A stretch of DNA of 48,070 nt from an uncultured Dehalococcoidia bacterium (GCA_913048295.1 CAJWWK010000013.1:1-48070), one strand, 5' to 3'; positions 6,781 through 15,722 are shown, counted from the stretch's first letter. Made by a program: numbers and translations. Notes: a model not told the origin generated them from the letters alone.

Positions 6781-8215
6781 CTATTGGTCGAGTTGTGGAA
6801 CCGGTTCAGAGTAGACTCAGGCGTTGAAAAACTCACCCAGATTTTGCTGGCTTATCTCTTCGGAAATAGACATGGAATCAGCAGTTGAAGCGGTGCCGTA
6901 CTTGAATCGTGAGGTATACGTTCTCAGGATTTCAAAGAAATCGTCGTCGCCCAGTTCGAGTCGTAGCGCGTGAAGCGTCAGAACACCCCGAAGGTATGCG
7001 GACTGATCGATTACCTCGGCTGGTGAATTGACTACTGCAGGGGGGCGAGTGTTCTCCCCTATTCTCCTCCTGATTGAGCGGATACTCTCGGCAACTGAGT
7101 CAACACCCCCGATATGGCCAGCCCACAGGATCTCAGCGTAGGTGACGAACCCCTCAGCGAGCCAATTATCGGCTGGCGAGGCGGGCGAGACGCTACCCCC
7201 GAACCACTGGTGCGAAATCTCATGGGCGATGAGGCGTTCGTCGCTCAACATCAGAAATACTCGCTGGGGTGGACCAAAACCCCGGAAAGGCAGATTCCCC
7301 CGGAGGAACGTTATGCCGAACGAGTCAAACGGGAACGGACCAAACAGCCCGGTGAATAGTGCGATCACGTCCGGGACGATATCGAACCTGTCGATGGAGA
7401 TTTGAGTGAAATCGGAAGGGAAGTAGTTGTTGATCGTCAAACCGTCCGGACCGACGATCGAATCGAGTACCGGATCTGGGGCAGCGAACGAAACTCCGCT
7501 GACGGGAATCGAGACCTCCCAGACGTAGGTTGACGTATCGCCATTATTGATCGTAGCGGTAAGCTCGCCGGTCGCAGTTGCAGTCATGGGTTCAGGCACG
7601 GTCAGGCTGATGGTGTAAGTGGCTTTGTCGAGGGGGGTCTGATTGATCGGATACCACGCCAACCCGAATCCGTGCACGATGACCGATTCCACGAAGAGAG
7701 TCCAACCATTGGGAAAGGAAATTCCGGCACAACGAGAGGCTCGGACGTGCCACCGTACGTGATACGAACTATGAACTCCGAACCGCCCGGGATCACTGCC
7801 GCGGGTTCGATGATCAGTTAGTTTTCTGTGCGCGTGAAGATCGCCGGTTCGCCGTTCACCCGCACCTCGCTCACCTTTGGCCCTACGAAGTCGAAATTGA
7901 ACGCCGCGAGATTTGCAGTCACTTTCACCCGGATAGTCGCCACCCCGGTGAGAGTGTTTGCACCGGGGTCAATGATCAGGTCGAGATCGTAGTGAGAGAC
8001 GTCGTATCCGCCGTTGCCGAACGATGGGAACACCGGGTTGCCCAATTGGGCTGCACCGCGGATGCCGACAATTGGCTCCGGCGTCGCTGTCGGCGTTGGT
8101 GCAGCGGCCGGAGTGTCATTGACCGTTATGTGGAATGGGCAGAATCCGCCGCACACGCCACAATCGCGATGAGCGCGATTGACAGGAAGACCACTCGTGA
8201 TGCAGGGATCAGCAT
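6781..8215 (-). pseudogene. M1-family (gluzincin) aminopeptidase-like lipoprotein, broken by four lesions
   Basis: Reading from ATG 8213-8215, a lipoprotein signal (MLIPASRVVFLSIALIAIVAC) is followed by a frameshift near 8140. A TP-rich linker and the M1 N-terminal beta domain (YDVSHYDLDLIIDPGANTLTG) come next. An in-frame TAA follows at 7818-7820, where a glutamine codon CAA would restore the frame, and then a frameshift near 7707. The catalytic domain keeps HEISHQWFGG and the downstream glutamate of NWLAEGF, the HExxH-x18-E zinc site. A final TGA at 6820-6822 replaces what is usually tryptophan in FFNAW, after which VYSEPVPQLDQ reads on to a natural stop. The ancestor was a secreted, membrane-anchored zinc aminopeptidase of about 475 residues. 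Four independent lesions make a functional product unlikely. Confidence 0.85.
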
Positions 8216-8458
8216 ATCCGCTTACTTTCCTTTATCTTTCTTTGCGGACGGCCAGAGGTGATTGCCGCATGCTGAACCGTTACGCCGTAATGCTCCCGGC
8301 GAAGTTTGCAAAATGATAACTGCGTGCCGGACAACGCATCGGATATTTGCCCTCTCCCGAAACGGCGATCTCCGACACGTGCAGAATGCGGTGTCGACAA
8401 TGGTGCAGGCCTGTGCGCTCCGATTTGCGGGCATAAGCGCGTTGGAAAAAGGAATGTG

Positions 8459-9454
8459 ATGGCAACCACAAAAAATATCTTCGAGCAGGCGATAATTATC
8501 GACGGCCTCGACACCAGCAAGTGGGGCCGGAAAAGCGTGTACCGCTCGTTGCGCGACGGCGGCGTTACCGCGATCAACGCGACAATCGCAGTCTGGGACG
8601 ATTACCAAACGGTCCTTCACAAGATCACCCACTACCTGGAATGGTTCGACCAGTTCTCGGACTTGATTCGGCCCGTGCACACGGTCGACGACATACGGGC
8701 AGCAAAGGCCGAGAACCGCACAGGCATCATCCTCGGCTGGCAGAACGCGGCGCCAATCGGGAACGACCTGCGGCGGCTCAGGCTGTTTCACGAACTGGGT
8801 GTGCGGATCATTCAACTTACGTACAACGAGCGGAACCTGCTCGGGAACGGCTGCTACGAACGGTTGGACGACGGATTGAGCAGGTTCGGGCTCGCTGCCG
8901 TGGCAGAGATGAACCGGCTCGGAATCCTGATCGACCTCTCGCATGTGGGTGACCGTACGACACTGGACGCCATCGAGAACTCGAACACACCAGTCGCGAT
9001 CACGCACGCCAACGCGCGGTCGCATATCGATCACCCCCGTAACAAGACTGACGAAGCAATAAAGCTGCTCGTCGAGAGAGGCGGTGTGATCGGCGCGAAC
9101 GCGTTCCCCATGTTCTTCGAGCGTGGCTTCGAGACCGGACTGGGCGAATACATCGACGCCATCGATTACCTGGTCCAGATGACAGGCATCGACCACGTCG
9201 CCATTGGCACCGACTTCTGTATGGAACAGCCAAGATCGTGGTTCGAGTGGCTGTTTGCATCGCAGGGCAAGGTCCCGGCCAAAACAGTCGACTTCACGCC
9301 CGAGCCGTACCGACATTTGAAACACTTTGAAAGCCCGGCCGATTGGGTGAACGTCGCTGAGGAACTATCGGTCCGTAACTATTCAGAGTCCGACATACGA
9401 AAGATTCTCGGCGAGAACTGGTTGCGGCTTTTTGAGCGGGTGTGGACACCCTGA
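8459..9454 (+). CDS. Membrane-dipeptidase-like (peptidase M19) amidohydrolase, HxD motif absent
   Basis: A 331-residue TIM-barrel protein of the renal-dipeptidase (M19) family, which hydrolyses dipeptides or similar amides. The ATG at 8459 follows AAAAAGGA; the frame is open further upstream without a ribosome site. Retained motifs are DLSHVG and ITHANARS, which carry the two later metal-ligand histidines, and HVAIGTDFCM with the active-site aspartate. The first motif, usually DxHxD at the end of strand 1, reads DGLDTSKW here. The region around the bridging glutamate reads LGWQNAAP. One metal may thus be missing, pointing to a divergent subgroup with an unknown substrate. No signal peptide is seen, so a cytoplasmic location is expected. 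It starts a run of catabolic genes. Confidence 0.82.
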   Translation: MATTKNIFEQAIIIDGLDTSKWGRKSVYRSLRDGGVTAINATIAVWDDYQTVLHKITHYLEWFDQFSDLIRPVHTVDDIRAAKAENRTGIILGWQNAAPIGNDLRRLRLFHELGVRIIQLTYNERNLLGNGCYERLDDGLSRFGLAAVAEMNRLGILIDLSHVGDRTTLDAIENSNTPVAITHANARSHIDHPRNKTDEAIKLLVERGGVIGANAFPMFFERGFETGLGEYIDAIDYLVQMTGIDHVAIGTDFCMEQPRSWFEWLFASQGKVPAKTVDFTPEPYRHLKHFESPADWVNVAEELSVRNYSESDIRKILGENWLRLFERVWTP

Positions 9455-9497
9455 ACGCCCCTGGCGCATCGTACCGAATTTCCTGCGGCCACCTGGT

Positions 9498-10451
9498 CTA
9501 GTCCTCGAGGTTAAGCCAGCGTATGTCGGCAGGCGATAGTGCAACATCCAGCGCCGCCAGAGAGGTACGCGTCTCTTCGGGCAAAAGCGGGCCGATTATC
9601 GGGAACGTCGGAAACGGCAGATTCAGCACGTAAGCAAGCGCAATGCCGATCGCCGTTACACCTCGCTCGTCGGCCATCTGCCGTGCTCGTTCCAACCGCT
9701 TGAAGTTAGCTTCGCTGTACCAGCACCTGACAAGTTCGGGCTCGGAGCGATTTGCAGGGTCGGCACGACCGTCGGCGAAAAAACCACGCGCCTGGCTCGA
9801 CCACGGGAAAAGCGGCATGTTTTGTTCGGCCAGCCAACCTCGAGATGCCGCGTCCGATGCCGCAAGGCAGCCCGCCCACGGAGGTTCCACCATTCGAGCG
9901 AGACTCAGGTGGTTGCTGAGTACGGTAAACCCGGTTAGCCCGTTCTTCTCAGCATATTCGTTGGCCGCAGCTACTCGCGCAAGACTCCAGTTTGAGCCAC
10001 CGAATACGCTTACCTGCCCCGATTCTTGGTGCCGGTTCAACACGTCCACGAAATCACCGACCGGCACATCGAGATTGTCCCGGTGCAGAAAGTAAATGTC
10101 GACAGAGTCGGTCTGGAGTCTTTCCAGACTTTCTCCGAGTTCTTTGGTCACGGTTTCGGGATTGCAGTTCGGGGTGTGGGCACCTTTGGTAATTACTATC
10201 GTTTCGTCACGGACGCCCCGGTTTTTCATCCATTGCCCGAGGACGAGTTCGGCCGCGCCGTAATGCCGCGCGGTGTCGAAACAGTTCCCACCGGCTGCGA
10301 CAAACTCGTCAAACATCACCGACGCAGAACCCAGTTCCTGTGATCCCAGCGTCCCCATGACGATTCGAGAGACCCCCGCTTCGACTCCCGAAACGCGACC
10401 GTAGGGCATTAGAGGGGCGGCCGAATGGACGCCCTGGACGTTGTTACTCAT
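9498..10451 (-). CDS. Aldo/keto reductase
   Basis: A 317-residue NAD(P)H-dependent aldo/keto reductase. The catalytic tetrad is visible: Asp in CFDTARHYG, Tyr in the same motif, Lys in VITKGAH and His in IYFLHRDN. The cofactor-binding end reads AYVLNLPFPTFPIIGPLLPEE. ATG at 10449-10451 gives a family-like N-terminus (VSRIVMGTLGSQELG follows after about 25 residues). Its ribosome site is weak. The family reduces aldehydes and ketones or oxidises sugars. It lies 43 bases downstream of an alpha/beta-hydrolase gene on the same strand, with the FAH-family gene before that, so the three are probably cotranscribed. Substrate is unknown. Confidence 0.87.
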   Translation of the reverse strand: MSNNVQGVHSAAPLMPYGRVSGVEAGVSRIVMGTLGSQELGSASVMFDEFVAAGGNCFDTARHYGAAELVLGQWMKNRGVRDETIVITKGAHTPNCNPETVTKELGESLERLQTDSVDIYFLHRDNLDVPVGDFVDVLNRHQESGQVSVFGGSNWSLARVAAANEYAEKNGLTGFTVLSNHLSLARMVEPPWAGCLAASDAASRGWLAEQNMPLFPWSSQARGFFADGRADPANRSEPELVRCWYSEANFKRLERARQMADERGVTAIGIALAYVLNLPFPTFPIIGPLLPEETRTSLAALDVALSPADIRWLNLED

Positions 10452-10494
10452 TGTTGAAACCTGATGGCATCGAACGCGTACCGGGCGACAGTCC

Positions 10495-11271
10495 TTAAAA
10501 CATCTTCTCCAGCGCCTCGCCCAACAGCTGGTTAAACGTTTCGGGGTCCTCATTCATCACGAAATGGCCCTCCGTTGTCACAAATCTTAGACTTATTCCA
10601 AGCTCGCCCGCACCATCCATATCCACCGACGAACCATGCGAAATGATCAAAACTATTGGAATCTCGAGACCCTCAATCAGCCCCGGCAAATCATCGTCGT
10701 TCATCATTCCGGTCATGGCGCCAATTCCGACTGCGGCAGGAACGCCGATCATTCCCTCGGCAATGGTCGACCGGACGGATTCGGGCGTATCGCCAGTAAA
10801 CATTGATTCGACGAAATTTCGGACTGCCCTGTCGTAATCGCTTTCCAGGGCTCGAATTATCTTTGCATATCCGTCCTTGGAGTGGCTTCGCGGGAACTTC
10901 AGAGTATCGGCACCAACAAGGCCGACAACCCGCCGCCCCAGTTGGTGTGCTACGTGTCCGATCACCCGTCCGCCCATGGAGTGCCCCACCACGACGGCCC
11001 GGTCGACGTTTTCCCGATCCAGCACCGCGGCGACGTCTTCGGCGAACGAAGGCATAGTCCAGTCGGTCCGCTCCAATCCCGATTCACCGTGCCCGCCCAG
11101 GTCAACGGCAATCGTCCGGTAAATGTTGGAAAAAGCCTGCACCTGGGCGTCCCAGTGCGACCGGTTACATGTCCAACCGTGGACGAACACCACAGTGTCC
11201 GGACCGTCACCCTGAACGTCGTAAACGATCGGCACCCCGTCCGATGATATGGCGGTGCGGGCCATCGTCAT
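10495..11271 (-). CDS. Alpha/beta-fold hydrolase
   Basis: A 258-residue alpha/beta hydrolase. The oxyanion region is VFVHGWTCNRSHW. The nucleophile elbow is GHSMGG, and the catalytic histidine sits in TEGHFVMNEDPETFN near the C-terminus. An aspartate in the SSVDMDGAGELG region or the preceding strand may complete the triad. GAGGAT lies eight bases before the ATG. No secretion signal is present. Family members include esterases, haloperoxidase-like enzymes and ring-cleavage-product hydrolases, so the reaction is not specified. It lies 34 bases from the FAH-family gene on the same strand, suggesting one operon with that gene and the aldo/keto reductase. Confidence 0.85.
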   Translation of the reverse strand: MTMARTAISSDGVPIVYDVQGDGPDTVVFVHGWTCNRSHWDAQVQAFSNIYRTIAVDLGGHGESGLERTDWTMPSFAEDVAAVLDRENVDRAVVVGHSMGGRVIGHVAHQLGRRVVGLVGADTLKFPRSHSKDGYAKIIRALESDYDRAVRNFVESMFTGDTPESVRSTIAEGMIGVPAAVGIGAMTGMMNDDDLPGLIEGLEIPIVLIISHGSSVDMDGAGELGISLRFVTTEGHFVMNEDPETFNQLLGEALEKMF

Positions 11272-11305
11272 CGATACATCCTCTTTGCGCGCCCATGCAT
11301 GGTGC

Positions 11306-12226
11306 TCAAACGTACTTGCCGGTCAATTGCGGCGTTGAATCTTCCAGCCCCCGCTCCTGCCGATCAAGCCGCGTCTCCCGGCTCCAGGACCGCTTCAAGT
11401 CGTCCCTCACGTTGATGCGAAGTCGCCCCAGACCTTCGCATTCCAATTCGACCACATCGCCGTCCTGGAACGAATTCAGTCCCCGGTGATTTGTCCCAGT
11501 GGCCACGATGTCGCCAGCTTCGAGCGTGTGAATAGCGGTGATGTACTCGATGCAGCGGCCGATCTTGTGCGCCATATCGTCGGAGTTGAAGTTCTGTTTC
11601 AGATCGCCGTTGTTCCAGAGTTTAATCTGTAGGTTCTGCGGATTTGGGACTTCATCGGCCGTTACGATGTACGGCCCGATAGGGGCGAAGGTGTCGCGCG
11701 ATTTCATGGCGTGAAAAACACTGGAACCACCCAGACCCCGGGCCGAGCCGTCGATGAAGTTGGTGTAGCCGAAAATATAGTCGGCTGCATCGGCCTCAGC
11801 TACGTTGGTCGCCGTCTTGCCAATCACGATTGCAAGCTCGGCCTCTCCCTCGAATATGGTCGCCGGCACGTCGGGCAGCACCATCGTGTCATCGGGCCCG
11901 ATAATCGCATGAGGTGTCTTTTGAAAGACGTTGATGGGTGCGGGCTCGTCACGCGTGCCATCTTCCATATAGTTCACGGCCATGCAATCGATGTTGGCCG
12001 GTTTTGGTAGCGGCGGGCGAACTCTCACACCGGTGATCGGGTACCCGTCAGAACCTTTCACGCCGTGTTCGATTTTATCCCGGTAGTCTTCGAAATTTTC
12101 GATCAGACCGGCAATCAGCTGCTGTGGGTGCGTGTGCGGAATGTTCTCCACAAGGTGAGTTATGCCGACCACGTTGTCGTCCTTGAGCACACCCAACTTG
12201 AAATCGTCAAAGAAAAGCAGCTTCAT
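11306..12226 (-). CDS. Fumarylacetoacetate hydrolase (FAH) family protein
   Basis: A 306-residue FAH-family enzyme. The core contains IFEGEAELAIVIG with the metal-binding glutamates, then GYTNFIDGSARG and KSRDTFAPIGPYIV, the usual substrate-loop motif. It ends with the AGDIVATGTNHRG segment typical of the fold. GGAGTG precedes the ATG by six bases. FAH-family enzymes cleave or hydrate diketo acids with Mg or Mn, for example fumarylpyruvate, acylpyruvates, or 2,4-diketo-3-deoxy sugar acids. With rhamnonate-, mannonate- and galactonate-dehydratase-like genes nearby, cleavage of a 2,4-diketo-3-deoxy acid is an attractive role, but that is inference. It leads the three-gene minus-strand group that ends with the aldo/keto reductase. 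Confidence 0.87.
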   Translation of the reverse strand: MKLLFFDDFKLGVLKDDNVVGITHLVENIPHTHPQQLIAGLIENFEDYRDKIEHGVKGSDGYPITGVRVRPPLPKPANIDCMAVNYMEDGTRDEPAPINVFQKTPHAIIGPDDTMVLPDVPATIFEGEAELAIVIGKTATNVAEADAADYIFGYTNFIDGSARGLGGSSVFHAMKSRDTFAPIGPYIVTADEVPNPQNLQIKLWNNGDLKQNFNSDDMAHKIGRCIEYITAIHTLEAGDIVATGTNHRGLNSFQDGDVVELECEGLGRLRINVRDDLKRSWSRETRLDRQERGLEDSTPQLTGKYV

Positions 12227-12252
12227 CGTTCACTCCATGCTTGTTAATCTAC

Positions 12253-12273
12253 GCTCCCGCTTGAACCGGGAGC
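12253..12273. other. Perfect hairpin in the region between the FAH gene and the nnrE fragment
   Basis: GCTCCCG (12253-12259) and CGGGAGC (12267-12273) form a perfect seven-base stem with a seven-base loop, 27 bases upstream of the FAH-family start. It could be an operator or a leader structure. I see no T tract. Confidence 0.35.
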
Positions 12274-12429
12274 ATACTCCATGATTTACCTCCACGCGGA
12301 GTCGTCTCCACGGCGTAGGGCGCGGTTCGATTGATATAGCTATCAGGACACGGCGGGTGGGTCGATCTACGACAATCCGTCGTTCGCATTAACCTGTAAC
12401 CGAGGCTTCAGTCGTTTCCAATATCTTCA

Positions 12430-12640
12430 CCAGGAATCCCATCCGTAACTGCTAATCAAATGCGTGAAATTGACCGCGTGATGATTAGCGATTTGGGCAT
12501 AACGTTACTCCAGATGATGGAGAACGCAGGTCGAAATCTTGCGGATGTAATCATCCACACGGCGACAGTCGGTAACACAATTGGCGATCGGGTTGTGGTG
12601 ACGGCGGGACCGGGTGGAAACGGGGGTGGTGGAAAGTTAC
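12430..12640 (+). pseudogene. nnrE: N-terminal fragment of NAD(P)H-hydrate epimerase (YjeF_N domain)
   Basis: The sequence reads IPSVTANQMREIDRVMISD, then GITLLQMMENAGRNLADV and GDRVVVTAGPGGNGGGG. These are the opening helix and first strand with the GPGNNGGD-like loop of YjeF/NnrE, which epimerises damaged NAD(P)H hydrate. Homology stops at about 12640 where the open frame runs into sequence antisense to the VOC gene. No canonical start fits the beginning of the domain: the first ATG (12460) falls inside it. Only about 65 of roughly 220 residues remain, and the partner kinase domain is absent. This is a remnant left by a deletion or rearrangement whose right boundary lies next to the VOC stop at 12651. 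Confidence 0.8.
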
Positions 12641-12650
12641 GAACGGCCGA

Positions 12651-13040
12651 CTATCCGGGCCACTGGATCAGCTCGACCCGAACGTTGTCAGGTGCGCTCA
12701 CCCAGCAAAAACGCGTGCCATCCGGCAGTTCGTTCGGGCCGTCCACGAGCGGTGCGCCGACCGCGCCGAGCCTCTCGATTTCAGCGTCGATGTCGTCCAC
12801 GTCGAACCCGAAGTGCTCAAGGCCGAGATTCGAGCCAGAATCGCTCTCCGGTAGTGTCTGGCCATCGAGCGGCCCCGAAATGTTCACCGGGATACCGTTT
12901 GCCGAACGACATTTCACAAAACGGTCGCCGGTGTGCCTTGTCGAATCGTCGACGATCTCGAATCCGAAGTTTTCGACCCACCATTCGGCCGTTTTTCTCG
13001 GGTCGTTGGATTTCAGATGAATATGGTTCAGGTTGTACAT
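12651..13040 (-). CDS. VOC-superfamily (glyoxalase/bleomycin-resistance fold) protein
   Basis: A 129-residue single VOC module built from two beta-alpha-beta-beta-beta repeats. The N-terminus MYNLNHIHLKSNDPRKTAEW contains the first metal-site histidine. LGLEHFGFDVDDIDAEIERL opens the second half with another histidine, and VELIQWPG at the end supplies the usual glutamate. Members include glyoxalase I, dioxygenases, epimerases and fosfomycin or bleomycin resistance proteins, so the substrate cannot be assigned. It lies 87 bases downstream of the mannonate dehydratase gene on the same strand and is likely cotranscribed. Its 3' end abuts the truncated nnrE fragment. Confidence 0.85.
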   Translation of the reverse strand: MYNLNHIHLKSNDPRKTAEWWVENFGFEIVDDSTRHTGDRFVKCRSANGIPVNISGPLDGQTLPESDSGSNLGLEHFGFDVDDIDAEIERLGAVGAPLVDGPNELPDGTRFCWVSAPDNVRVELIQWPG

Positions 13041-13127
13041 GGCGTAGTCTCCGATGGCGGTGTGAAGTCGGTTGAAGCGGGAGTTGGCGTGATACTAATG
13101 CCCTCGGGGGCGATCGACAAATCGAGT

Positions 13128-14147
13128 TCACTTTTCGGCCAGTGCCGCCTGCAGCATGGCCCGTGCGTAGCCGACTGTATAAGCGAAGCCGGTATACCCT
13201 GCGCCGATCCCATCGAGGGGATGTTCCCTGTCGTGGTCCAACGCCGGCGGGTGCTCGGGATACACGAGGCGAGGGTATCCCTGCCGCACCAGCTCCTTCA
13301 TAACCGCCAGCATGTCGACTTCGCCCTCGTCCAGGAACACCTCGGTGTACTTTTCGCCGGGGATTTCGGTGATCACGTTGCGCCAGTGAACATGGTTTAT
13401 CCTGTCGAGACCTCCGAAGTAGCGTGCGGTTTCCACCGGATCGCCGCCCATCTCGCGTGTAACTCCACAGTCGAACGTTATGCCGTTCGCGGTGCTGTCG
13501 AACAGGCCGACCAGCTTCTTCCACCCATCAATGCTCCCCATGATCTGCTCCGACCCCCGGCTGATCGGCGCAGGCGGGTCGTTGGGGTGCAGCGCCATCC
13601 TCACCCCGGCCTCTTCTGCGGCGGGGATAACAGCATTCAGGAAATAAGTGATGTTGTCCCACATTTCGTCCAACGTGTGCGCACCTTCGTCGGGTAATGG
13701 TGGCAGGTCTTTCACCCTCTCGTAGTCGAACGCGCGATACCCGGCACCGCCCCGGCCTTCCACGTTGTAATAACCCTCGATAATCCGGTGGGCGTACCAG
13801 TTGTATTCGACCACCGGGATCTCAAGCCGACCGGCGACCCTCACCGATTCAATAACCCTGTCGATTTCTTCATCACGACCGGGTCGGCCGTAGATGGCGT
13901 TCGGGAACCCCGTAATCATCTTGATCGCCAGCTTTATGCCGTGTGCTGCGAGCGCATTTACATCGGCACCGAGCGATTCCTCGGTCCACGGCAACTGGTC
14001 TTCACGGCCGAAGTTGGAATCGGAGCTTCCGGCCCCGCCACTCGAATGGATGTTGGTGATGCCAAGCTGGCGAACACGCCGCAGCGTTGAATCGCTGAAA
14101 TCACTTATCGAAATGGCCAGTTTTGGCCCGTCAGCTGTGTCGGTCAT
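13128..14147 (-). CDS. uxuA: Mannonate dehydratase (UxuA family)
   Basis: A 339-residue TIM-barrel enzyme of the UxuA family, which converts D-mannonate to 2-keto-3-deoxy-D-gluconate with a divalent metal. Family motifs visible are MALHPNDPP, GITFDCGVTREMGGDP, the NHVHWRNV segment with its conserved histidine and arginine, and VYPEHPPALDHD near the C-terminus. Length is slightly below that of E. coli UxuA, as is common for shorter bacterial members. The ATG at 14145-14147 gives MTDTADGPKLAIS. It is 39 bases downstream of the ceramidase-like gene and upstream of the VOC gene, all on the minus strand, which suggests one transcript. The product would feed the same keto-deoxy-acid pool as the enolase-type dehydratases nearby. 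Confidence 0.85.
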   Translation of the reverse strand: MTDTADGPKLAISISDFSDSTLRRVRQLGITNIHSSGGAGSSDSNFGREDQLPWTEESLGADVNALAAHGIKLAIKMITGFPNAIYGRPGRDEEIDRVIESVRVAGRLEIPVVEYNWYAHRIIEGYYNVEGRGGAGYRAFDYERVKDLPPLPDEGAHTLDEMWDNITYFLNAVIPAAEEAGVRMALHPNDPPAPISRGSEQIMGSIDGWKKLVGLFDSTANGITFDCGVTREMGGDPVETARYFGGLDRINHVHWRNVITEIPGEKYTEVFLDEGEVDMLAVMKELVRQGYPRLVYPEHPPALDHDREHPLDGIGAGYTGFAYTVGYARAMLQAALAEK

Positions 14148-14186
14148 ATTGTGTCTTTTCAGTTTCCAGTTTCGCTTGAACGCGCT

Positions 14187-15590
14187 CTAACTCCAGAGCT
14201 TTTGAATGGCTTCCAGGCAATCCTCGATCATCTGCTCGGCCGCCCCGGCCTCGAACGGAGCAGTCGGGCCGACCTCGTAGCCGCCCTCCGGGTACGCATA
14301 CGCCATCGGCAGGTAGCCGTAGTAACCGTTTGAGTAACCCGAAAACAACGTCCAGTCGGCGGGCGATCTCTCTTTCACCGCGGTCCCTATCTCGGCGAAC
14401 GGCTCCACCGGAATCGCAACCAGCGCCGTATTGCCGAGCCTGATCACCTGAATCGGGATGTCTCGCTTTTCACCGCCCCGGCCAAACGTCTGCGTATGAC
14501 GCAACAGCAGGGTTTCGCGTTTTGCCGGGAACGCTGCCTGCTTAATCTCCTCGACCGAGCCACCGCTTTTCCTGACGTGTTCCAAATTTGCCTGGATCCG
14601 GTCGAAGTTATCCTGCACTTCCGACTCAGGCGGCATCTCCTTGATCGGCAGCGAGGCAGCAGACTCGATCACCGCAAGAGTGCTGTCCGACTCGCCCGCC
14701 TGGTTGAACGAGTACATACCCAGGTCGGCCCCCGAAGACACAATCTCATCGAGTACTTCCTCGCGCGGCACCGGGTCGATGCCCAGGCGTATTCTCGCGG
14801 CCTCGATTCCAAGTTGCTTGCCGAGTCGCCGGTAAACGGACGTATCGCCGGTAAACCCCTCTACAGGCCCCTGGTTGCCCGCTGCTCCCTGCAGGAACAG
14901 GCAGGTGCCACCGATGATGCTCTCCACCGTCTCTCGCACCGGCCCCGGGAAGTCGGGAGTGATAAGTCGGTTGTCTGGCCCCATGATCGTTGGATGGCAC
15001 GCGTAGTTGACCAGGGTCGCAACGGGATTTCCATCGAGGTCGTCGATAGCCGTTATCAGCACCTCGTGATCGACGAAACCGCCCGCATTTCGACCCGTAA
15101 ACACAGTTCCATCATGACTCACAGGCCGCCGGTTGATGTTGATCTCGCAGTGCCCCGAGCCCGAATCAACCCGCACCGGAGTGAGCCCGGTGATCGCATC
15201 GGAAACCGCCTGCGCCGAAGCCGGTCCCATCGAAGCGAACCACGGACCGATCATCTCGGCACCCTTGACGATCCACGAAAGCCCCTCGATCGGTCCCGAG
15301 TGAGTATGGGTGTACGAAACCCGCTGATTCGAAGGCGGAATCCCGTTCGCTTCGGTTACGGCCTCCCGTATGGCACGGTCGTAACCCTGGGCCAGCATGC
15401 AGGTGTCAATATCGAGAATGGCGATGCGTGCAGCCGGGTCAGTGTTACCGTCTGGTTCGATCACCAGAGCGGTGATCGTTAGAGGCATATCGACGCCCTC
15501 CGCGCCCTCATGCGACTGTGCGCCCCAGCCAGCATGGGCGATACCCAGTGGCGGTGTTATATCGGCCCTTCCGGTGCCAGCAGCGAGCAT
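14187..15590 (-). CDS. Neutral/alkaline ceramidase-like hydrolase (N-terminal domain type)
   Basis: A 467-residue protein of the neutral/alkaline non-lysosomal ceramidase N-terminal-domain family, in its short form without the C-terminal immunoglobulin-like domain. It starts MLAAGTGRADITPPLG. Zinc-site motifs are THTHSGP and NYACHPTIMG; the region that holds the ceramidase nucleophile reads LQGAAGNQGPVEG. The tyrosine-rich segment GYSNGYYGYLPMAYAYPEGG matches the distal metal site. ATG at 15588-15590 has GGGGA upstream; ATG at 15600-15602 would add four residues. True ceramidases are secreted, but this protein has no signal peptide. Short members in environmental bacteria have unknown substrates. 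Its place before uxuA and after a ThDP gene suggests a catabolic role on an amide or ester. Confidence 0.8.
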   Translation of the reverse strand: MLAAGTGRADITPPLGIAHAGWGAQSHEGAEGVDMPLTITALVIEPDGNTDPAARIAILDIDTCMLAQGYDRAIREAVTEANGIPPSNQRVSYTHTHSGPIEGLSWIVKGAEMIGPWFASMGPASAQAVSDAITGLTPVRVDSGSGHCEININRRPVSHDGTVFTGRNAGGFVDHEVLITAIDDLDGNPVATLVNYACHPTIMGPDNRLITPDFPGPVRETVESIIGGTCLFLQGAAGNQGPVEGFTGDTSVYRRLGKQLGIEAARIRLGIDPVPREEVLDEIVSSGADLGMYSFNQAGESDSTLAVIESAASLPIKEMPPESEVQDNFDRIQANLEHVRKSGGSVEEIKQAAFPAKRETLLLRHTQTFGRGGEKRDIPIQVIRLGNTALVAIPVEPFAEIGTAVKERSPADWTLFSGYSNGYYGYLPMAYAYPEGGYEVGPTAPFEAGAAEQMIEDCLEAIQKLWS

Positions 15591-15722
15591 ATTTATCCCC
15601 ATAGTTGGCCCCGAACATCTGGACCATTGTCTGGCCCGTTCGAAAGCGTGTAAAAAGCTAAAAGTCACACGGCTAGTTACTGGGTCAGATCAGCAAAACG
15701 GCCTTGGTCAACGATCTTGGGC

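Noticed and set aside
8222-9325. A 367-codon open frame antisense to the M19 hydrolase
   Set aside because: It shows no family motifs, while the forward frame has a full set of M19 motifs.
12640-13020. Continuation of the nnrE frame to give a 186-residue protein
   Set aside because: Beyond about 12640 the sequence is the antisense of the VOC gene and no longer resembles YjeF.
14496-15482. A 328-codon open frame antisense to the ceramidase-like gene
   Set aside because: It is rich in Arg and His with no motifs; the opposite frame is clearly coding.
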